A DNA stretch of 64,000 nucleotides from Ancistrus triradiatus (GCA_025084515.1 JAJAGP010000222.1:496001-560000); one strand, 5' to 3'. Positions 36,228 through 48,372 are shown, counted from the stretch's first letter. Numbers and translations are program-made. The notes: generated from the letters alone by a model not told the origin.

Positions 36228-36370
36228 AATCACAGAGTGACTCAGTGGTTTAGGTTTGGAACTGCTAGTTGGTAGGTTGTAAGTTTTGTTGGACCCTCGT
36301 GACAGTCCCTTACACTTCAAGTGCAACTGCAAGCCACTCTGGATAAGGCCGTGTGCCAACTGCTTTAATA
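36228..36370 (+). mobile_element. Third tRNA-like SINE, short
   Basis: GTGACTCAGTGGTTTAGG and GTTGGTAGGTTGTAAGTTTT resemble a tRNA head; tail CACTCTGGATAAGGCCGTG shared with family 1. Confidence 0.55.
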
Positions 36371-36489
36371 GTTAACAAGTTTTTCAAAAGTTGGAGTAGT
36401 AAATTGATATTGGCTCTAAAAAGCTACCCTGTGACTAATGCAGTACACTGTAAACCTAAATACTAAAGTTATAAAAATGCACCCATAAA

Positions 36490-36665
36490 CAGTCAAGTCA
36501 TATTTATTTCTATAGTGCTTTTTACAATGGAGTGGTTTTACAATTGCAGATTATCTTCTAATATCTAAGGCCAATCCCAAATGGATCAAGCCTAGGGCGA
36601 CAGTGGCAAAGAAAAACCTTGGGAGGACCAAGACTGAAAAAGTGACCCAACCTTCTTGTTGGCGT
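36490..36665 (-). mobile_element. LINE 3' tail
   Basis: TTTCTATAGTGCTTTTTACA, AAGCCTAGGGCGACAGTGGC and CCTTGGGAGGACCAAGACTG are the reverse complement of the tails at 40355, 41360 and 61290. Only the 3' untranslated end of a non-LTR retrotransposon is present. Confidence 0.65.
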
Positions 36666-37654
36666 AGCTGTAAATGTAAGAACAAAGCTAATTCATCTAG
36701 TCAAATAAGTTTTATAGTAACAGTTCAAATAATAATAATGTAAAATGATGCATATCGGCATCATTTAGTCCGATACATGGAGTCTTCAGCAGGAGACCTT
36801 TCAGCTTTCCTCACAGTCTGACTCGAGCATTGATGAGTCCGAATTTGACAAAAAGAGGTCACACATCCGCAAGTGAAAGGCAAGACTATAAAAGCTGAAA
36901 CCCTGAGTTCCCGTGAGTGCAGGCATCCCCTGGTCCTGTGAGAATAGATCTGTAAACACAGCGCAGATGTAATTGAGGAGTGAAACCGTATCCCCTCGGG
37001 CCTTCAATGCAGCCATTTCCTCTCTCTGAGCACCAAGTGACAGAGCACTGAAACCTTCCATCCAGGGGCCCTTCTGGCTCCAGTCACCTGCAGGGCTGCT
37101 GGGACCTGCGACCGCTTCCATTTCCTTCTTTCCCCTCTCACACATACACACACAACATAGGTCTGGAACTGATTAGGAGGCCATTTGGGAGCTCACTGTG
37201 GGAAAACTCGCTCCTGCTCTTGCTTGGTTTACTCACAAAGCTCCGGGTTTTGGGTTAGAGTTCAAAAAAGGAAAAGGGAGAAGCTGAAAAATGTTCCCAG
37301 GTCCAAGGGTGAGACAAACGTGGTGAGATGAGACCTGCTGGGATACCCCGAGTAGAAATCTGAGCGATAGCTTAAAACGATGTAATGAATGATCCCAGAG
37401 AACACAGCTCAAACGAATTCCTGATATCCTGGAGGGTTTGACAGGTCAGAAATTCTCCTGCGAAGCTGACTGCTTTATTTCCACACTTACTTTATGGCTA
37501 CATTTCACTGTACTCTCGAGATAAGAAGGTGGAGCTCTGGTCCATGGGAGAGCTGAGAGCAGCCAAGAAATGTTTGCTGGACAAGATTTGCATCTTTAGT
37601 TTTAAAGCTAGCAATGAATGAAAGTTAATACGGAATATATATACATGCATGTTC

Positions 37655-37812
<158 letters not shown>

Positions 37813-37842
37813 CACTTTTTGTGCATATTTATACAGTATATA

Positions 37843-38923
37843 CAGGTGGGTGCTTAAAGTTTGTAACCCTTTTAATTTTCTATGTTTCTACATAATGGTA
37901 TTCACATAAAACAAAATCAATTTTCACACAAGTTGCTAAAAGTAGATAGCAGAGAGAGGTTAACTTCTAGCAACTGACAGGCCTCTCCACAATTGGCTAA
38001 TGTTAATGTTCATGAGTCCACCATCAGAGGACCCTTGAAACAACATGGTGTCATGGCAGGGTTGCAAGGAGAAGCCACTGCTCTCCAAAAAGAACATTGC
38101 TGTCTCGTCTGCAGTTTGCTAAGATCATGTGACGAGGTCGAAGGCTATTGGAAGAATGTTTTGTGGATGGAGATACCAAATAGCTTTTGGTTTAAAAGAA
38201 AGCGTTATTTTTGGAAGAAAGGAAACACTGCTTCCAGTCATAAGCCCTTAATCCCATCTTTGAAACATGGTGGTGTAGTAATTCATGGTTGGGCCTGTTT
38301 TGCAGCATCTTGGCCATGACGGCTTGCCCATCATTGATGGGAACAATGAATCCTGAATTATATCAGAGAATTTCTAAAGGAAAATGTCAGAACATCTGTC
38401 CATGAACTGAATCACAAGAGAAGGTGGGTCATGCAGCAAGACAACGACCCTAAGCACACAAGCCGTTCTACCAAAGAATGGTTAAAGAAGAATAAAGTTC
38501 ATATTTTGGAATGGCCAAGTCAAAGTCCTGACCTTAATCCAATGGAAATGTTGCAGAAGGACCTGAAGTGAGCAGCTAATGTGAGGAAACCCACCAACAT
38601 CCCAGAGCTGAAGCTGTTCTGTACGGAGGAATGGGCTAAAATTCCTCCAAGCCGGTGTGCAGGACTGATCAACAGCTACAGGAAATGTTTATTGCTGCAC
38701 AGGGGGGTCACACCAGATACTGAAAGCAAAGGTTCACATACTTTTGGCACTCACTAATATGTAATATTGGATCATTTTCCCCAATAAATGACCAAGTATA
38801 ATATTTTTGTCTCATTTGTTTAACTGGGTTCTCTTTATCTACTTTTACTGATGATGTTTTAGGTCATATTTATGCAGAAATATAAAAAATTCTAGAGGGT
38901 TCACAAACTTTCAAGCACCACTG
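37843..38923 (+). mobile_element. Tc1-like element (family C) with pseudogenised transposase
   Basis: The ends CAGGTGGGTGCTTAAAGTTT and AAACTTTCAAGCACCACTG are imperfectly inverted, both flanked by TA. Plus-strand remnants run in order: NVNVHESTIRG (HTH region), WKNVLWMEIPNS, GGVVIHGWACFAASW, WVMQQDNDPKHT, WPSQSPDLNPME and CAGLINSYRK. The N-terminal part is deleted and stops interrupt the frame, so it is dead. The DDE-region blocks make the superfamily certain. Confidence 0.88.
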
Positions 38924-38949
38924 TAGATACTTTTTTTTTTTGTATTGTC

Positions 38950-39492
38950 CCCTTTACTCTGTTCTCTAATGGTCAGGACCCCCACATGGCCAGCACAGAT
39001 GAGGTACTATTTGGGCGGTGGATCATTCTCAGCACTGCACTGACACTGATGTGGGGGTGATGGTGGTGTTAGTGTGTGTTGTGCTGCTGTGAGTGGATCA
39101 GACATCGCAGTGCTGCTGGAATTTTAAACACCTCAGTGTCACTGCTGGATTGAAAATAGCCCGCCAGCCTCCAGCATCCTGTGAGCACTGATGAAGGATT
39201 AGAGGATGACTAACACAAAGCATGGAGCAGCAGAGCCACTGTGTCTGACTTTACATCTACAAGGTGGAGCAGTAGGGTAGATGGGTCTAACAGAATGCAC
39301 AGTGAGTGAACACAGTGTTTAAAAACTCCAGCAGCACTGCTGTGTCTGATGTAGTCGTCTGAGCACAGCACATACTACCAGAGCACCACATCAGTGTCAG
39401 TGCAGTGCTGAGAATGATCCACCACCCAAATAGGACCTGATCTATGCTGGCCATGTGGGGGTCCTGACCATTAGAGAACAGAATAAATGGGA
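38950..39492. mobile_element. Palindromic (foldback) repeat element
   Basis: The first ~100 bases (from CTGTTCTCTAATGGTCAGG to CACTGACACTGATGTGG) are the near-perfect reverse complement of the last ~100 (CCACATCAGTGTCAGTG to CCATTAGAGAACAG). Inner halves are also partly inverted (CTCCAGCAGCACTGCTGTGT against AGTGCTGCTGGAATTTT). No coding capacity. Confidence 0.85.
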
Positions 39493-40104
39493 GTAAAGAG
39501 GACTAACAAAGTATGCAGAGAAACCGTAACGATACAAAGTGCATCATGTAGGTGGGTCTCATACTTGTGTACAAGTGGTCCTATTTTTGCTGTAAATGAA
39601 TGCTTGTGTGCAGCTCAGGAAACGTGCTTTTGTACACGTTTGTGGCCCACTGTGGTCCAGTTGATGGGAATGTGTAGAACCACAGTCTTATCCTAAAAAA
39701 GGACTCCAGCATTTTCTAATCTCTCTGTACCATATCTATAGCATAAGAGCAGGGCCCAGGAGCAGAGTTCTAACACGTTCCCAGTACTGAGGAAACACAG
39801 ACAAATCTGCAACTGAGACGATAGCATGTTAGACAGACACGAGGGAATATCTTAGCAAAGCCATGTTTTCAACACTGGAACAATTAAGTTTCCATACGGA
39901 TTTGTGCCGACCATGTGTTCAACTTCATCTGTAAAAAGTTCTTCCCTCTGAAAAAGTAGTCCCATGTCTGACTTTAGAGTTCCTCTTCCCAAATGCTTTT
40001 GATTGTAAAATCCTTGAAGTCGTTTTATTTAAAAAAAAGGTTTTGCATGAACGTATAATAAATGGATTGAAGCACTTATAAATGTAACATTATAATTGTA
40101 AGTA

Positions 40105-40345
40105 CAGTGGTACCTCGGAAACAACGAGCGTCAAGCCAATGTTTCCCATAAGGAATAATGTAAATTGAGTGAATCTGTTCCAGACCCCAGAAATCATAGT
40201 GAAGTTAATGTTTAAACTCACATTAACCGACAGTTGGTCGAAAACTTTAACACGATACTTATTTTTATAATAAAGTGTTGAAATATCTCATGTAATTTAG
40301 TGAGTAATGGATTGAAAAGTAAAAGTAACAGCAAAACACTTACTT
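40105..40345. mobile_element. GGTACC-ended element, copy 4 (left end only)
   Basis: CAGTGGTACCTCGGAAACAA after TA, then CATAAGGAATAATGTAAATT and CCGACAGTTGGTCGAAAAC. It stops at AAACACTTACTTTTA, where a LINE tail begins. Confidence 0.75.
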
Positions 40346-40354
40346 TTAGTTTAA

Positions 40355-40560
40355 TTCTTACGTATATCGTCTAGGTTGCCTAAGAGGTCGTTTCCTTTTT
40401 GAGTCTTGGTCCTCCCAAAGTTTCTTCCTTATAACGTGTATGGAGTTTTTCCTTGCCACTGTCGCTCTAGGCTTGCTCAATTAGGACTTCGGGCCTAGAT
40501 CATTGTAAAGCTGCTTTGAGACGATGCTCTATTCTAAAAAGCACTATAGAATGAATTTTG
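40355..40560 (+). mobile_element. LINE 3' tail
   Basis: GAGTCTTGGTCCTCCCAAAG, TTTCCTTGCCACTGTCGC, GTAAAGCTGCTTTGAGACG and AAAAGCACTATAGAATG. Same family as 41360-41575. Confidence 0.7.
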
Positions 40561-40693
40561 ATTTTGGCTCGGCTCAAACTCTGACGCCCTCAGTGGTGGC
40601 CTAGGGAATTGCCACTATTGCCATCCAGGTCTAAATGTTTAGGTTAATGTGAGACCGACAAGGAACTGCTTAAACAGTATAAAGAAGAAATCT

Positions 40694-41884
40694 GGGCTGT
40701 TTCTCGATATGCGTACTTTTCCGTACTTGTGAAACGTCATCAGTCGCAGCCCAAGCACTGTTCCATTTCTAAGTTTGCATCTAACCAAGTACGCTTCAAA
40801 TCCCCGGGTGTGTTCTTGCTCCGCCCATATTATCAAGGATGCATCAGAGCAGACTTGTGCGTACTTGGACAGCGAAATATCCCACAATGCATTGTCAGGT
40901 TGGTAATGGAAGATGAGAGGATTCCAAACTGGATGTATAATTTCTAAAATAATACTGTTATTGTGTCACGGAATGAAGTTATAAGATTTTTTTAGGCAAG
41001 AATGTAGGTCTTTAAAATTCAACTATGTGGTCAGTTTATCAAGATTGAGCTTACATAAAAAAATGCTCAGAGGATTTTGGAGATGTGACAAAGTTATTTC
41101 CTCATTTTTTTATGCATTATATGTATTATTTATTCAGCTTGTATTCTAAATATGAATTGTCTGATTTAAGTTGAAGTTCAGAATTAAATTCCGTTATTAT
41201 CTGGGGACGAAGTGCCACCAAGGACTTTCCTGCTTAGACTCAAGATCCTGGAGTGACTGTGTATCGGACTACTTACTGCCGGTGTGCATATTTTACTTGA
41301 ACTATGACTCCATGACTTATTAGTTTAGATAAATTAGTTTCATTCCTAGATTTATCATCTACGCCGCCCAAGGAGGTTGGGTCCCTTTTTGAGTCTTGGT
41401 CCTCCCAAGGTTTCTTCCTCATAACACTTAGGGAGTTTTTCCTTGCCACTGTCGCCCTAGGCTTGCTCAGTTTGGGATTGGACGTAGATATTAGGAGATA
41501 ATCTAAAATTGTAAAGTTGCTTTGAGACAATGCTCCATTGTAAAAAGCGCTATATAAATAAATCTGACTTAGCTTCTAAAATCAGACTTGTTTGGTGCTC
41601 GCTTATGTTTGGGAAGGTTTTTATTCATGCTTAAATGCGATCAGTCCGTTGTTAGGCGTAGATTAAACTATTCAATGGAAAGTCAAAGATCTGAGCACTT
41701 CTTCCACCACTGACAGGCTTTATACAAGAAGTTTTAGGTTTTTATCTAGGTGTAAAAAGGAAACTCTCAAGTCTCCATAGCCGAGTACGCTGCTGTTCCA
41801 ATTGTAGAATAACCAAACTGCATCCTTCCAGACTAGGAAGTACGCAAGTCTGAACTTCGCGTACTTGGTATTGAGAAACATCCC
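40694..41884. mobile_element. TIR element with TTTCTCRATAY ends, containing a nested LINE tail
   Basis: Left GGCTGTTTCTCGATATGCGT and right CGTACTTGGTATTGAGAAAC are imperfect inverted ends, with extra inverted GTACGC/AAGTACGC motifs just inside. The LINE tail at 41360-41575 lies inside. I found no convincing target duplication, so the class is open (hAT-like is a guess). Confidence 0.55.
41360..41575 (+). mobile_element. LINE 3' tail (best copy)
   Basis: Contains GCCGCCCAAGGAGGTTGG, GAGTCTTGGTCCTCCCAAGG, GCCACTGTCGCCCTAGGC and GTTGCTTTGAGACAATGCTC, ending in a GCGCTATATAAATAAATCTG-type 3' terminus. This is the 3' end of a non-LTR retrotransposon; no reverse-transcriptase sequence is attached. 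Confidence 0.7.
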
Positions 41885-42026
41885 TCGAGTGGACTCCAGA
41901 CCAGTTAGAGCACTTAATCACCGCTGAACATGAAATACATCCAAACAGCATCAGGACAGAGCCATTTTGTCTAACTCACAAACTTGAGCTCATCACAGCT
42001 AACAGCTCTATGATCTTATTTTCTAG

Positions 42027-42091
42027 GAATGGCAGAACTCCATCCAGAAGAACGCTGGCCTGGCCTTCATTGAGCTCATCAACGAAGGAAG
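42027..42091 (+). CDS. nbea: neurobeachin exon E (start of DUF1088)
   Basis: Exon of 65 nt. The acceptor is TTATTTTCTAG ending at 42026 and the donor is GTACTG at 42092. It starts in phase 0 with EWQ, then NSIQKNAGLAFIELINEG, and ends AG, two bases of an Arg codon completed by exon F. By my knowledge of the family this is where the DUF1088 region (Pfam family found only in neurobeachin-like proteins) begins. The peptide is essentially identical to the mammalian protein. The donor falls inside GAAGGAAGGTACTG; the next exon restores frame only with the split after AG. Confidence 0.95.
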
Positions 42092-42739
42092 GTACTGATG
42101 CCTCTAATCATTATTATTTAAATGAAGGCACTCAGCAGACCCCCAGGGGTGTCATCAGACCCACTTTACCGGGGCATGTTGCTGTGCCCCAAAAATCTCG
42201 CTGGTAAAAACTTCATTTCATCCTGGATTGCTGAGCAGAACTACAGGGCATTCGAAATCAGTCGGGGAACTACATTTCCCATAATGCCCCAGCACCTTTC
42301 CAAAAGCTTTAGCGGGTAACGCTTTCAGTCAGAGCCGCTTTCTTTCAGGTTTTCGCACAGAGTAATGGAAATGTTTAAAGGAACATCAGCCACGCTACAG
42401 ACGACATAGCTGTGTGTTTTGGCCACTTCTAAGAGTATAACCTATCAAAAGACATTCATTAAACAAGCAAAGGTATCGGTTACGTTAACGTAAAGAAAAT
42501 GAATGCAATTAATAATAAAATAAAAATGTTGAGAAAATACCATTTTTAGTGGCACTATCCTGTGGCTAGTTTGAGAAAATAATGGATCTATGCAAGATAT
42601 TCATATCAGTAGTCGTGATGCCACCTTGCTGCCAAACATGAGCAGTTGTACTGTAGCAGATTTGTATCAGGTTCATGGTGGCTATTACAGAGCTGATCAC
42701 AGAGACTCAGCCTGCATATCCATCTGTTGACCCATCTGT

Positions 42740-42741
<2 letters not shown>

Positions 42742-42800
<59 letters not shown>
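42742..42800. repeat. (CA)n microsatellite
   Basis: About 29 uninterrupted CA units. Confidence 0.97.
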
Positions 42801-42804
<4 letters not shown>

Positions 42805-43060
42805 GTTGCAGCTTGTTTGATCGAGCGTGAGTGAGCAGTGACAGGCGCTGTCCAGGGTGCTGGCACGTCCATCACTCTCCACACTGTACATCTGTAGTGC
42901 GACACCTGTCCTGCTGTCTCTTTGTTTCCTTGGCCTGCACTTTGCAGTAACAGTAACACAACTCTAACACACACCAGCATACAATCAGCACTGACAGACA
43001 CACACAGCCTGACGGGGCTTCTATCCAGGACACGGACGACTCAAGTGTGGTCACCAGCGC

Positions 43061-43235
43061 TGACCGTCCACTTTATTAGATACACCGGTTCAACTGCTCT
43101 AATGCAGATATCGAATGAGCCAATCACACGGCAGGAACACGATGCATTTATATATGTAGATATGGTCAGCGCGGCCTGCTGAAGTTCAAACATCTGCTGT
43201 CATTTTGTGGTTTACTTCATGTAGCCACAGCTTGC
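43061..43235. mobile_element. DNA-transposon end fragment
   Basis: GTCCACTTTATTAGATACACC and GAGCCAATCACACGGCAG are the end of a dispersed fish element whose body resembles the relic at 59230-59965. Confidence 0.55.
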
Positions 43236-43784
43236 CATGCATGAGGGAGAGCTTTTGCTGTCGCTGCTGTTATGAGAGGAGATTCATATTGAACATGGCT
43301 TCGTAGTAAACGAATACTTAATGCTCGAACTGACGCACACAATAGAACCTGGTTTAAGAAGCCATTATCTTACATGAGTTAAAGCCACAAATACAGTTTC
43401 TAAACTGGAAAGCATGCAGTAGAGAAAAATGCTTTCCGAAGCACTGAGCTGTTGGTGACAAGCTGTAATGTGTGGCAGTCGCGGACTGTCTTCCAGAGTC
43501 AGTTCATTTCTTGAGGAACTGAGACGAGATGAAGACAGAGACAAAGGCAAGGCTGGAGACAACATGGCAACTCGGGTCCTTTGAGGAGTCGGTTTCCTAA
43601 CATATGAAATTGACACCATATGGAGCGTGATTGCTGTCTGTTTGTTTCTTTGCGTTTGCTTTTGAGCTATAGGCAGCTAAAGTCTCATCCAGATTTCTGT
43701 CCTTGATGCATCAAACTGATCTGAAGGTGAAAAAAATAAAAAGGTTAAGATGAGATAATTAAGACTTTTGCACAAGGAGGATGG

Positions 43785-44150
43785 GTCTCTTTTTGAGTCT
43801 TCGTTCACCCAAGGTTTCTTCATGATTTGCTCAGCTTTGGGCCTAGATCATTGTGGTTAGCACTGTCGCCTCACAGCTCCGTTGTCCCTGGTTCGATCCT
43901 GACCCTGGGCTCCGCCTGTGTGGAGTCTGCATGTTCTCCCCGTGTCTGCGTGGGTTTTCTTCGGGTACTCTGGTTTCCTCTTACATTTCAAAGACGTGTG
44001 TTAGGTTAATTGGTGTTTCCAAAGTGCCCTATGATGGATTGGGACCCTGTCTAGGGTTGTTCCTGCCCTGTGCCCTGTGCTGCTGGCTAGGCACTGGCTT
44101 TCCCATGACCCTGACTAGGAACAAGCTGATAAGACAATGAATGAATGACT
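43785..44150 (+). mobile_element. LINE-tail fragment joined to SINE family 2
   Basis: TTTTTGAGTCTTCGTTCACCC to GGGCCTAGATCATTGTG is the LINE tail. At about 43855 it switches into GGTTAGCACTGTCGCCTCAC (SINE family 2), which runs to GATAAGACAATGAATGAATG. The SINE lacks the first bases of its head, so the junction may be a template switch or a truncation. Confidence 0.7.
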
Positions 44151-44199
44151 GGGCTCTTTACAGTATAAAGTACTTTACAAACATTTACAATCCCAGGTA

Positions 44200-44760
44200 A
44201 AGTTGGGACAGTATGGAAAATGCAAACTTGGAAAATGCAGTGTTCCTTTTATTTAATTGTATGAATCGAAGATATTTCTTGAGATGTTTTTTCCTTGTAA
44301 ACTTCATTTCATTTGTTAATGAACATCCATTATTGCATTTCAGGCCTGCAACACATTCCAAAAAAAAGTTGGGATGGGGCAGTTTAGGGTTAATAAGAGG
44401 AATACTAATGATTTGATTTCAAATGTGATGCCAAAATGTGATTTTAATCATGATTTGAGCTCCAGTTTATCAATAAATGCCTGAAAAAAGACACCATTCC
44501 TCAACGAAAGATTGGGATTTACATATTTCTCCCTCTACAGTGCATAATATCATTAAACAATTCAAGGAATCTGAAGGGATTTCAGTCTGTAAAGGGTAAG
44601 GGCACAAACCTACACTGAAGAGGCGTGATCTCGGGTCCCTCAGACGGCACTGCATCAAGAACCGACCTTCATCAATAGCTGATAGAACCACATGGGCAAG
44701 GGATTCTTTTATCAAACCTTTATCAAGCTCTACAATACAGAGTCACATTCACAAATGCCA
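44200..44760 (+). repeat. Dispersed repeat of unknown class
   Basis: GTTGGGACAGTATGGAAAATG, TTCATTTCATTTGTTAATGAAC and CAGGCCTGCAACACATTCC belong to a repeat that is common in fish genomes. No transposase or reverse-transcriptase motif visible. Confidence 0.6.
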
Positions 44761-45321
44761 CTTAAATCGGTGTTGTGCAAAAAAGCCTCATGTCCATCTC
44801 TTGGTCATGGTCTGTCAGCTCTGGGTTCTATTTACATGTATGGTACCATATCTGAGGTGATCTATCTTTGATGTTGCAATGTCTTTAAGCCCCAAGTATC
44901 CTTTTGTTGTGCCTGATTCTGGTTCACCTCAGGTCTCCTTGTTAGCGTTATCCGTTAGCTCATCTGTTTGTATCAATCCATTGTCTGTTTGTGTTGCCCA
45001 TTGTCTGTAGGAGCTCAGCCTCACTGTTACCACTCTGCCTGTTAGTGTTAACTTTGTTTGAGAACATGGCTGGCTCACACAGAACCTTAACCTCAACTCA
45101 ACCAGACACCCTAAAAATGCACTGGAATGCCAAAAGTGAGCCAGGGATTATTGTCTAACATCACAGTCACGTTCCAAAATCGAATGGAAAGCCCATTTAG
45201 AAGAACAAAGGCTGTCAAATACTGTTGTGGATGCAATTTTTTGGGTGTCCACAAACTTTTTTCCATATAGTGTATATATGAGGTATTGTGTTTAATCAGT
45301 ATATAAAGTGAGAACGTGTAC

Positions 45322-45515
45322 ATTTCCATTTACAGCATGTAGCAGACGCCCTTATCCAGAGCGACTTACAATTGATGCAATCTTACAATCCAAGCAATTG
45401 TGGGTTAAGGACCTTGCTCAAGGACTCAACAGTGGCAGCTTGGCAGAAGTGGGATTTGAACCCTGGACCTTCTGGTCCATAGTCCAGTACCTTACCCACT
45501 AGGCTACCACAGTCC
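45322..45515 (-). mobile_element. tRNA-derived SINE (family 1), near complete
   Basis: Plus strand: CAGACGCCCTTATCCAGAGC (tail side) to GGGATTTGAACCCTGGACC (reverse B box) and AGTACCTTACCCACTAGGCT (reverse A box). Confidence 0.85.
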
Positions 45516-46219
45516 TGTAGGCAAATAATCTAGAACAGAGTATTGTGGGACACTATTGTATGGATCTTATTTTTTAGAATCAAGCAATGTTTGATGCACA
45601 TTGATGTTGACATCCGTATTATCGAAAGCAGATAAAATCTTTTGTCCCAACAGTCTACACTTTCAAGCAGTGTCAAATGCTGCACTTTGTCATGTACCAC
45701 TTTGTCAAATACCGAACTGTCATGCGGGGGCACTCCTGGTCTGCTTGTGCTACCACAGACTCAGCCCAAAACCAAAATTGCATGCGTGCTTTTTTTAAAC
45801 AGGATTTTTTTATGTATATAAAAAACAACAATTCAAATGACCACATAAATGCCTGATCATAAGCATCCCGTGGCTTTCATCCGCACTGTGTTACTGGCTT
45901 TCATTGTCTATTGTCTGTTTTTCTAGTCTTCTATAGTTCATACTAATCAGCTCTTATGTATGGAAAGATTTCCACAGTGAAACCAAAAGCAGATTTTTTT
46001 CCATTCTCTTTGCTGGAACGACGTGAGGGTTGGTTCTCCATTTTACCTGCTCGATGTATTAAATAGTGATTGTAATGGAAAAGTGATAGTTATACAGTCA
46101 ACATAATTAAGTCCAAAGGACAAAGTTCCTGCTTTGTCCCTTGTGTCACTGGCTAGGCACCGGCTTTCCCGAGACTCTCACCAAGGATTAAGTGAGCCCT
46201 GCTGTATTTTAAAAAACAG

Positions 46220-47151
46220 GAATCTAGCAAATTCTGATCTCCACAACATGTTTGTGGAAGTGTATCATGGCATGAATGAAGAAGATTTCTGAGAACCTCA
46301 GGAAAAAGAGTTCTTGATGCTCATCAGGCTGGAATAGGTTACAAAGCCATCTCAAAGAGTTTGGACTCCACAGTCCGACATTGTGTACAAATGGAGGAAA
46401 TTCACGACCATTGCTAGCCTCCTCAGGAGTGCTTGACCAACAAATGTCATTCCAATAACAGGGCAGGTGTAATAACCCACGTTTATGGACTTTATGGTTT
46501 AAACGAGAAGCATTATGCTGTATGTGGAGAAAGGGAAAACTGCATTCCAGCATAAAAAAGTATCTGTGAAACATCTTGGTGGTAGTATCATGGTTTGAGC
46601 CTGTTTTGCTGCATCTGGATCAGGACGATGGCATCCATCATTGCTGAAACAATGAATTATGAATTATACCAACAAATTCTAAAGGAAAATGTCACGATAT
46701 CTGCCTGTGAACTGAATCCTAAGGGAATGTGGGTCATGCAGCAAGACACCGACCCCAAGCACACAAATCATTCTACCAAAGAATGGTTAAAGAAGAATGA
46801 AGTTAATGTCCAGGAATGGCAAAAGTCAAAGTTCTGTCCTTAAACCAATAGAAATGTGGAAAAACCTGAAGCGAGCAGGTCATGCAAGGAAACCCAAAAA
46901 CATCCCAGAGTTGAAGGTGTTCTGGACAACGGAATGGGCTAAGAAATGTTTGTTTGCAGTTGCTGCATAAGGGGGTCTAAAATACAGAAATCAAATCACA
47001 CACTTTTGTCACTAATGGATATGTAACAGTGGTTTGTTTTCCTCAATAAATATATGGCCAAGTATAATATTTTTGTCTCATTTGTTGAATTGGGTTGTCT
47101 TTTATCTACTTTTAGGACTTTCAAGGGTTCAAAAACTTTCATGTACCACTG
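46220..47151 (+). mobile_element. Tc1-like element (family C), decayed
   Basis: N-terminal remnants (CATCTCAAAGAGTTTGGACT, ACAAATGGAGGAAATTC) are followed by KENVTISACELN, WVMQQDTDPKHTNHSTKEW and frame-broken C-terminal sequence. The right end CAAAAACTTTCATGTACCAC matches the family C terminus. The left TIR was not found. The HTH end is kept here but absent from the 37843 copy. Confidence 0.82.
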
Positions 47152-47819
47152 TATATCTGTGCAAATCAGCATTGTCGGTGACATAATGGATATTTGTAAA
47201 ATTGTTCATAGGGACTCTTATAAGTTTGAACCCCGTATTCCTAAAGATTCTTAGTGCTAAGAGCAGCTCCTTGTGACGAAATTCTAAGAATAAGCTTAGA
47301 ATCGTGGGTATTTCCATTAGGAGTAGATCCTAGTAAAGGTAAAAGTTATTCATAGGAAGGAGGACTTTTAGGAGGCTTGGGAGTTCTCTTAAGCAGAGAA
47401 CGAGGCAGAAAAAATGTTCTCCAAACACTGAATAACAGTGAAATAAACAAATGCCACCCATTAGATCATGCAGGAATAAGGTTTGTGTTTGATCTCATTA
47501 GGGATTTGCTCACATCTCCTACCCAACAATGCAGTAACCCCTGAAATGAAAGCTATGTATGAACCAACCCTAACAGCTAAATAGATTAGACACACAGCCG
47601 TAATACCTGAAAAGAACAGGAGCCACATTTTCTCCAGTTTATAGGCTTGCCAGTAGATTAAGTAAGCTACACAAATGATCAGCCTGGTAAATAAATGGTT
47701 AATAAAATACAGAAAATAAATGTGTGTGAGATTAGTTTAAAATACACAGAAATCGCCTATGCCTGTTATTTCAAAGGCTTATAACAGGCTATACAGTATT
47801 TCCATAATTAAGAATGCAT

Positions 47820-47820
47820 T

Positions 47821-47851
<31 letters not shown>

Positions 47852-47865
47852 CAGAGAGAGAGAAG
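47820..47865. repeat. (TG)n(GA)n microsatellite
   Basis: TGTGTGTGTGTG followed by about 35 bp of GA repeats. Confidence 0.95.
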
Positions 47866-47904
47866 AGACACGGGGTGACAACCAATCTTCACAAGAATAG
47901 ACAA

Positions 47905-48150
47905 TTCCTCACTAAGGTGGTTTCGGATTTATCCGTCATCTTTGCCGAGTGAAGCCGAATGACACCGCTATGCATTGTGGGACGTTAATAAGTAGTGTAT
48001 ATCGGTTGTCCACTATGTATATGGTGCATTATGGGTAACGAAGTAGTGTACTATATAGGGAATCGATTTGTCCACTGAGAATTCGGACAACCCTACAAAA
48101 TGGCCAACACCCTAAATAGTACACTAAATAGTAAATAGGGTGCAATTTCA
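47905..48150. mobile_element. Fragment of a hAT/MITE-type repeat
   Basis: GCATTATGGGTAACGAAGTAG, AGTAGTGTACTATATAGGG and the end AATAGGGTGCAATTTCAGAC resemble a dispersed fish repeat; similar text occurs at 17325-17395. No left partner. Confidence 0.45.
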
Positions 48151-48372
48151 GACACAGCCTAAGTGTCTATGTATTAAAGCTCATAGTGCCACCACTCTGG
48201 CCCAAACCTCCTACTCTCTTATGACCATGGATGCCTGTCTGCACCTTCCACTAATATGGTCACCCTACCAGTGAAGCTTCCCCTCACACACTCCATGACT
48301 GTGTTTGGTCAAAAGGCAATGTTCCCTTCTCACTCGAGAGACAGTAAGCCTTAGTAAAAGCCCACTGATGAT

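Noticed and set aside
35811..36359. 182-codon open frame on the minus strand, the longest in the window
   Set aside because: It runs through a SINE, the right end of the hAT-like element and another SINE-like segment; no protein-like motifs. An accident of repeat sequence.
42606..43001. 131-codon minus-strand open frame
   Set aside because: A large part is a Cys/Val run translated from the CA microsatellite.
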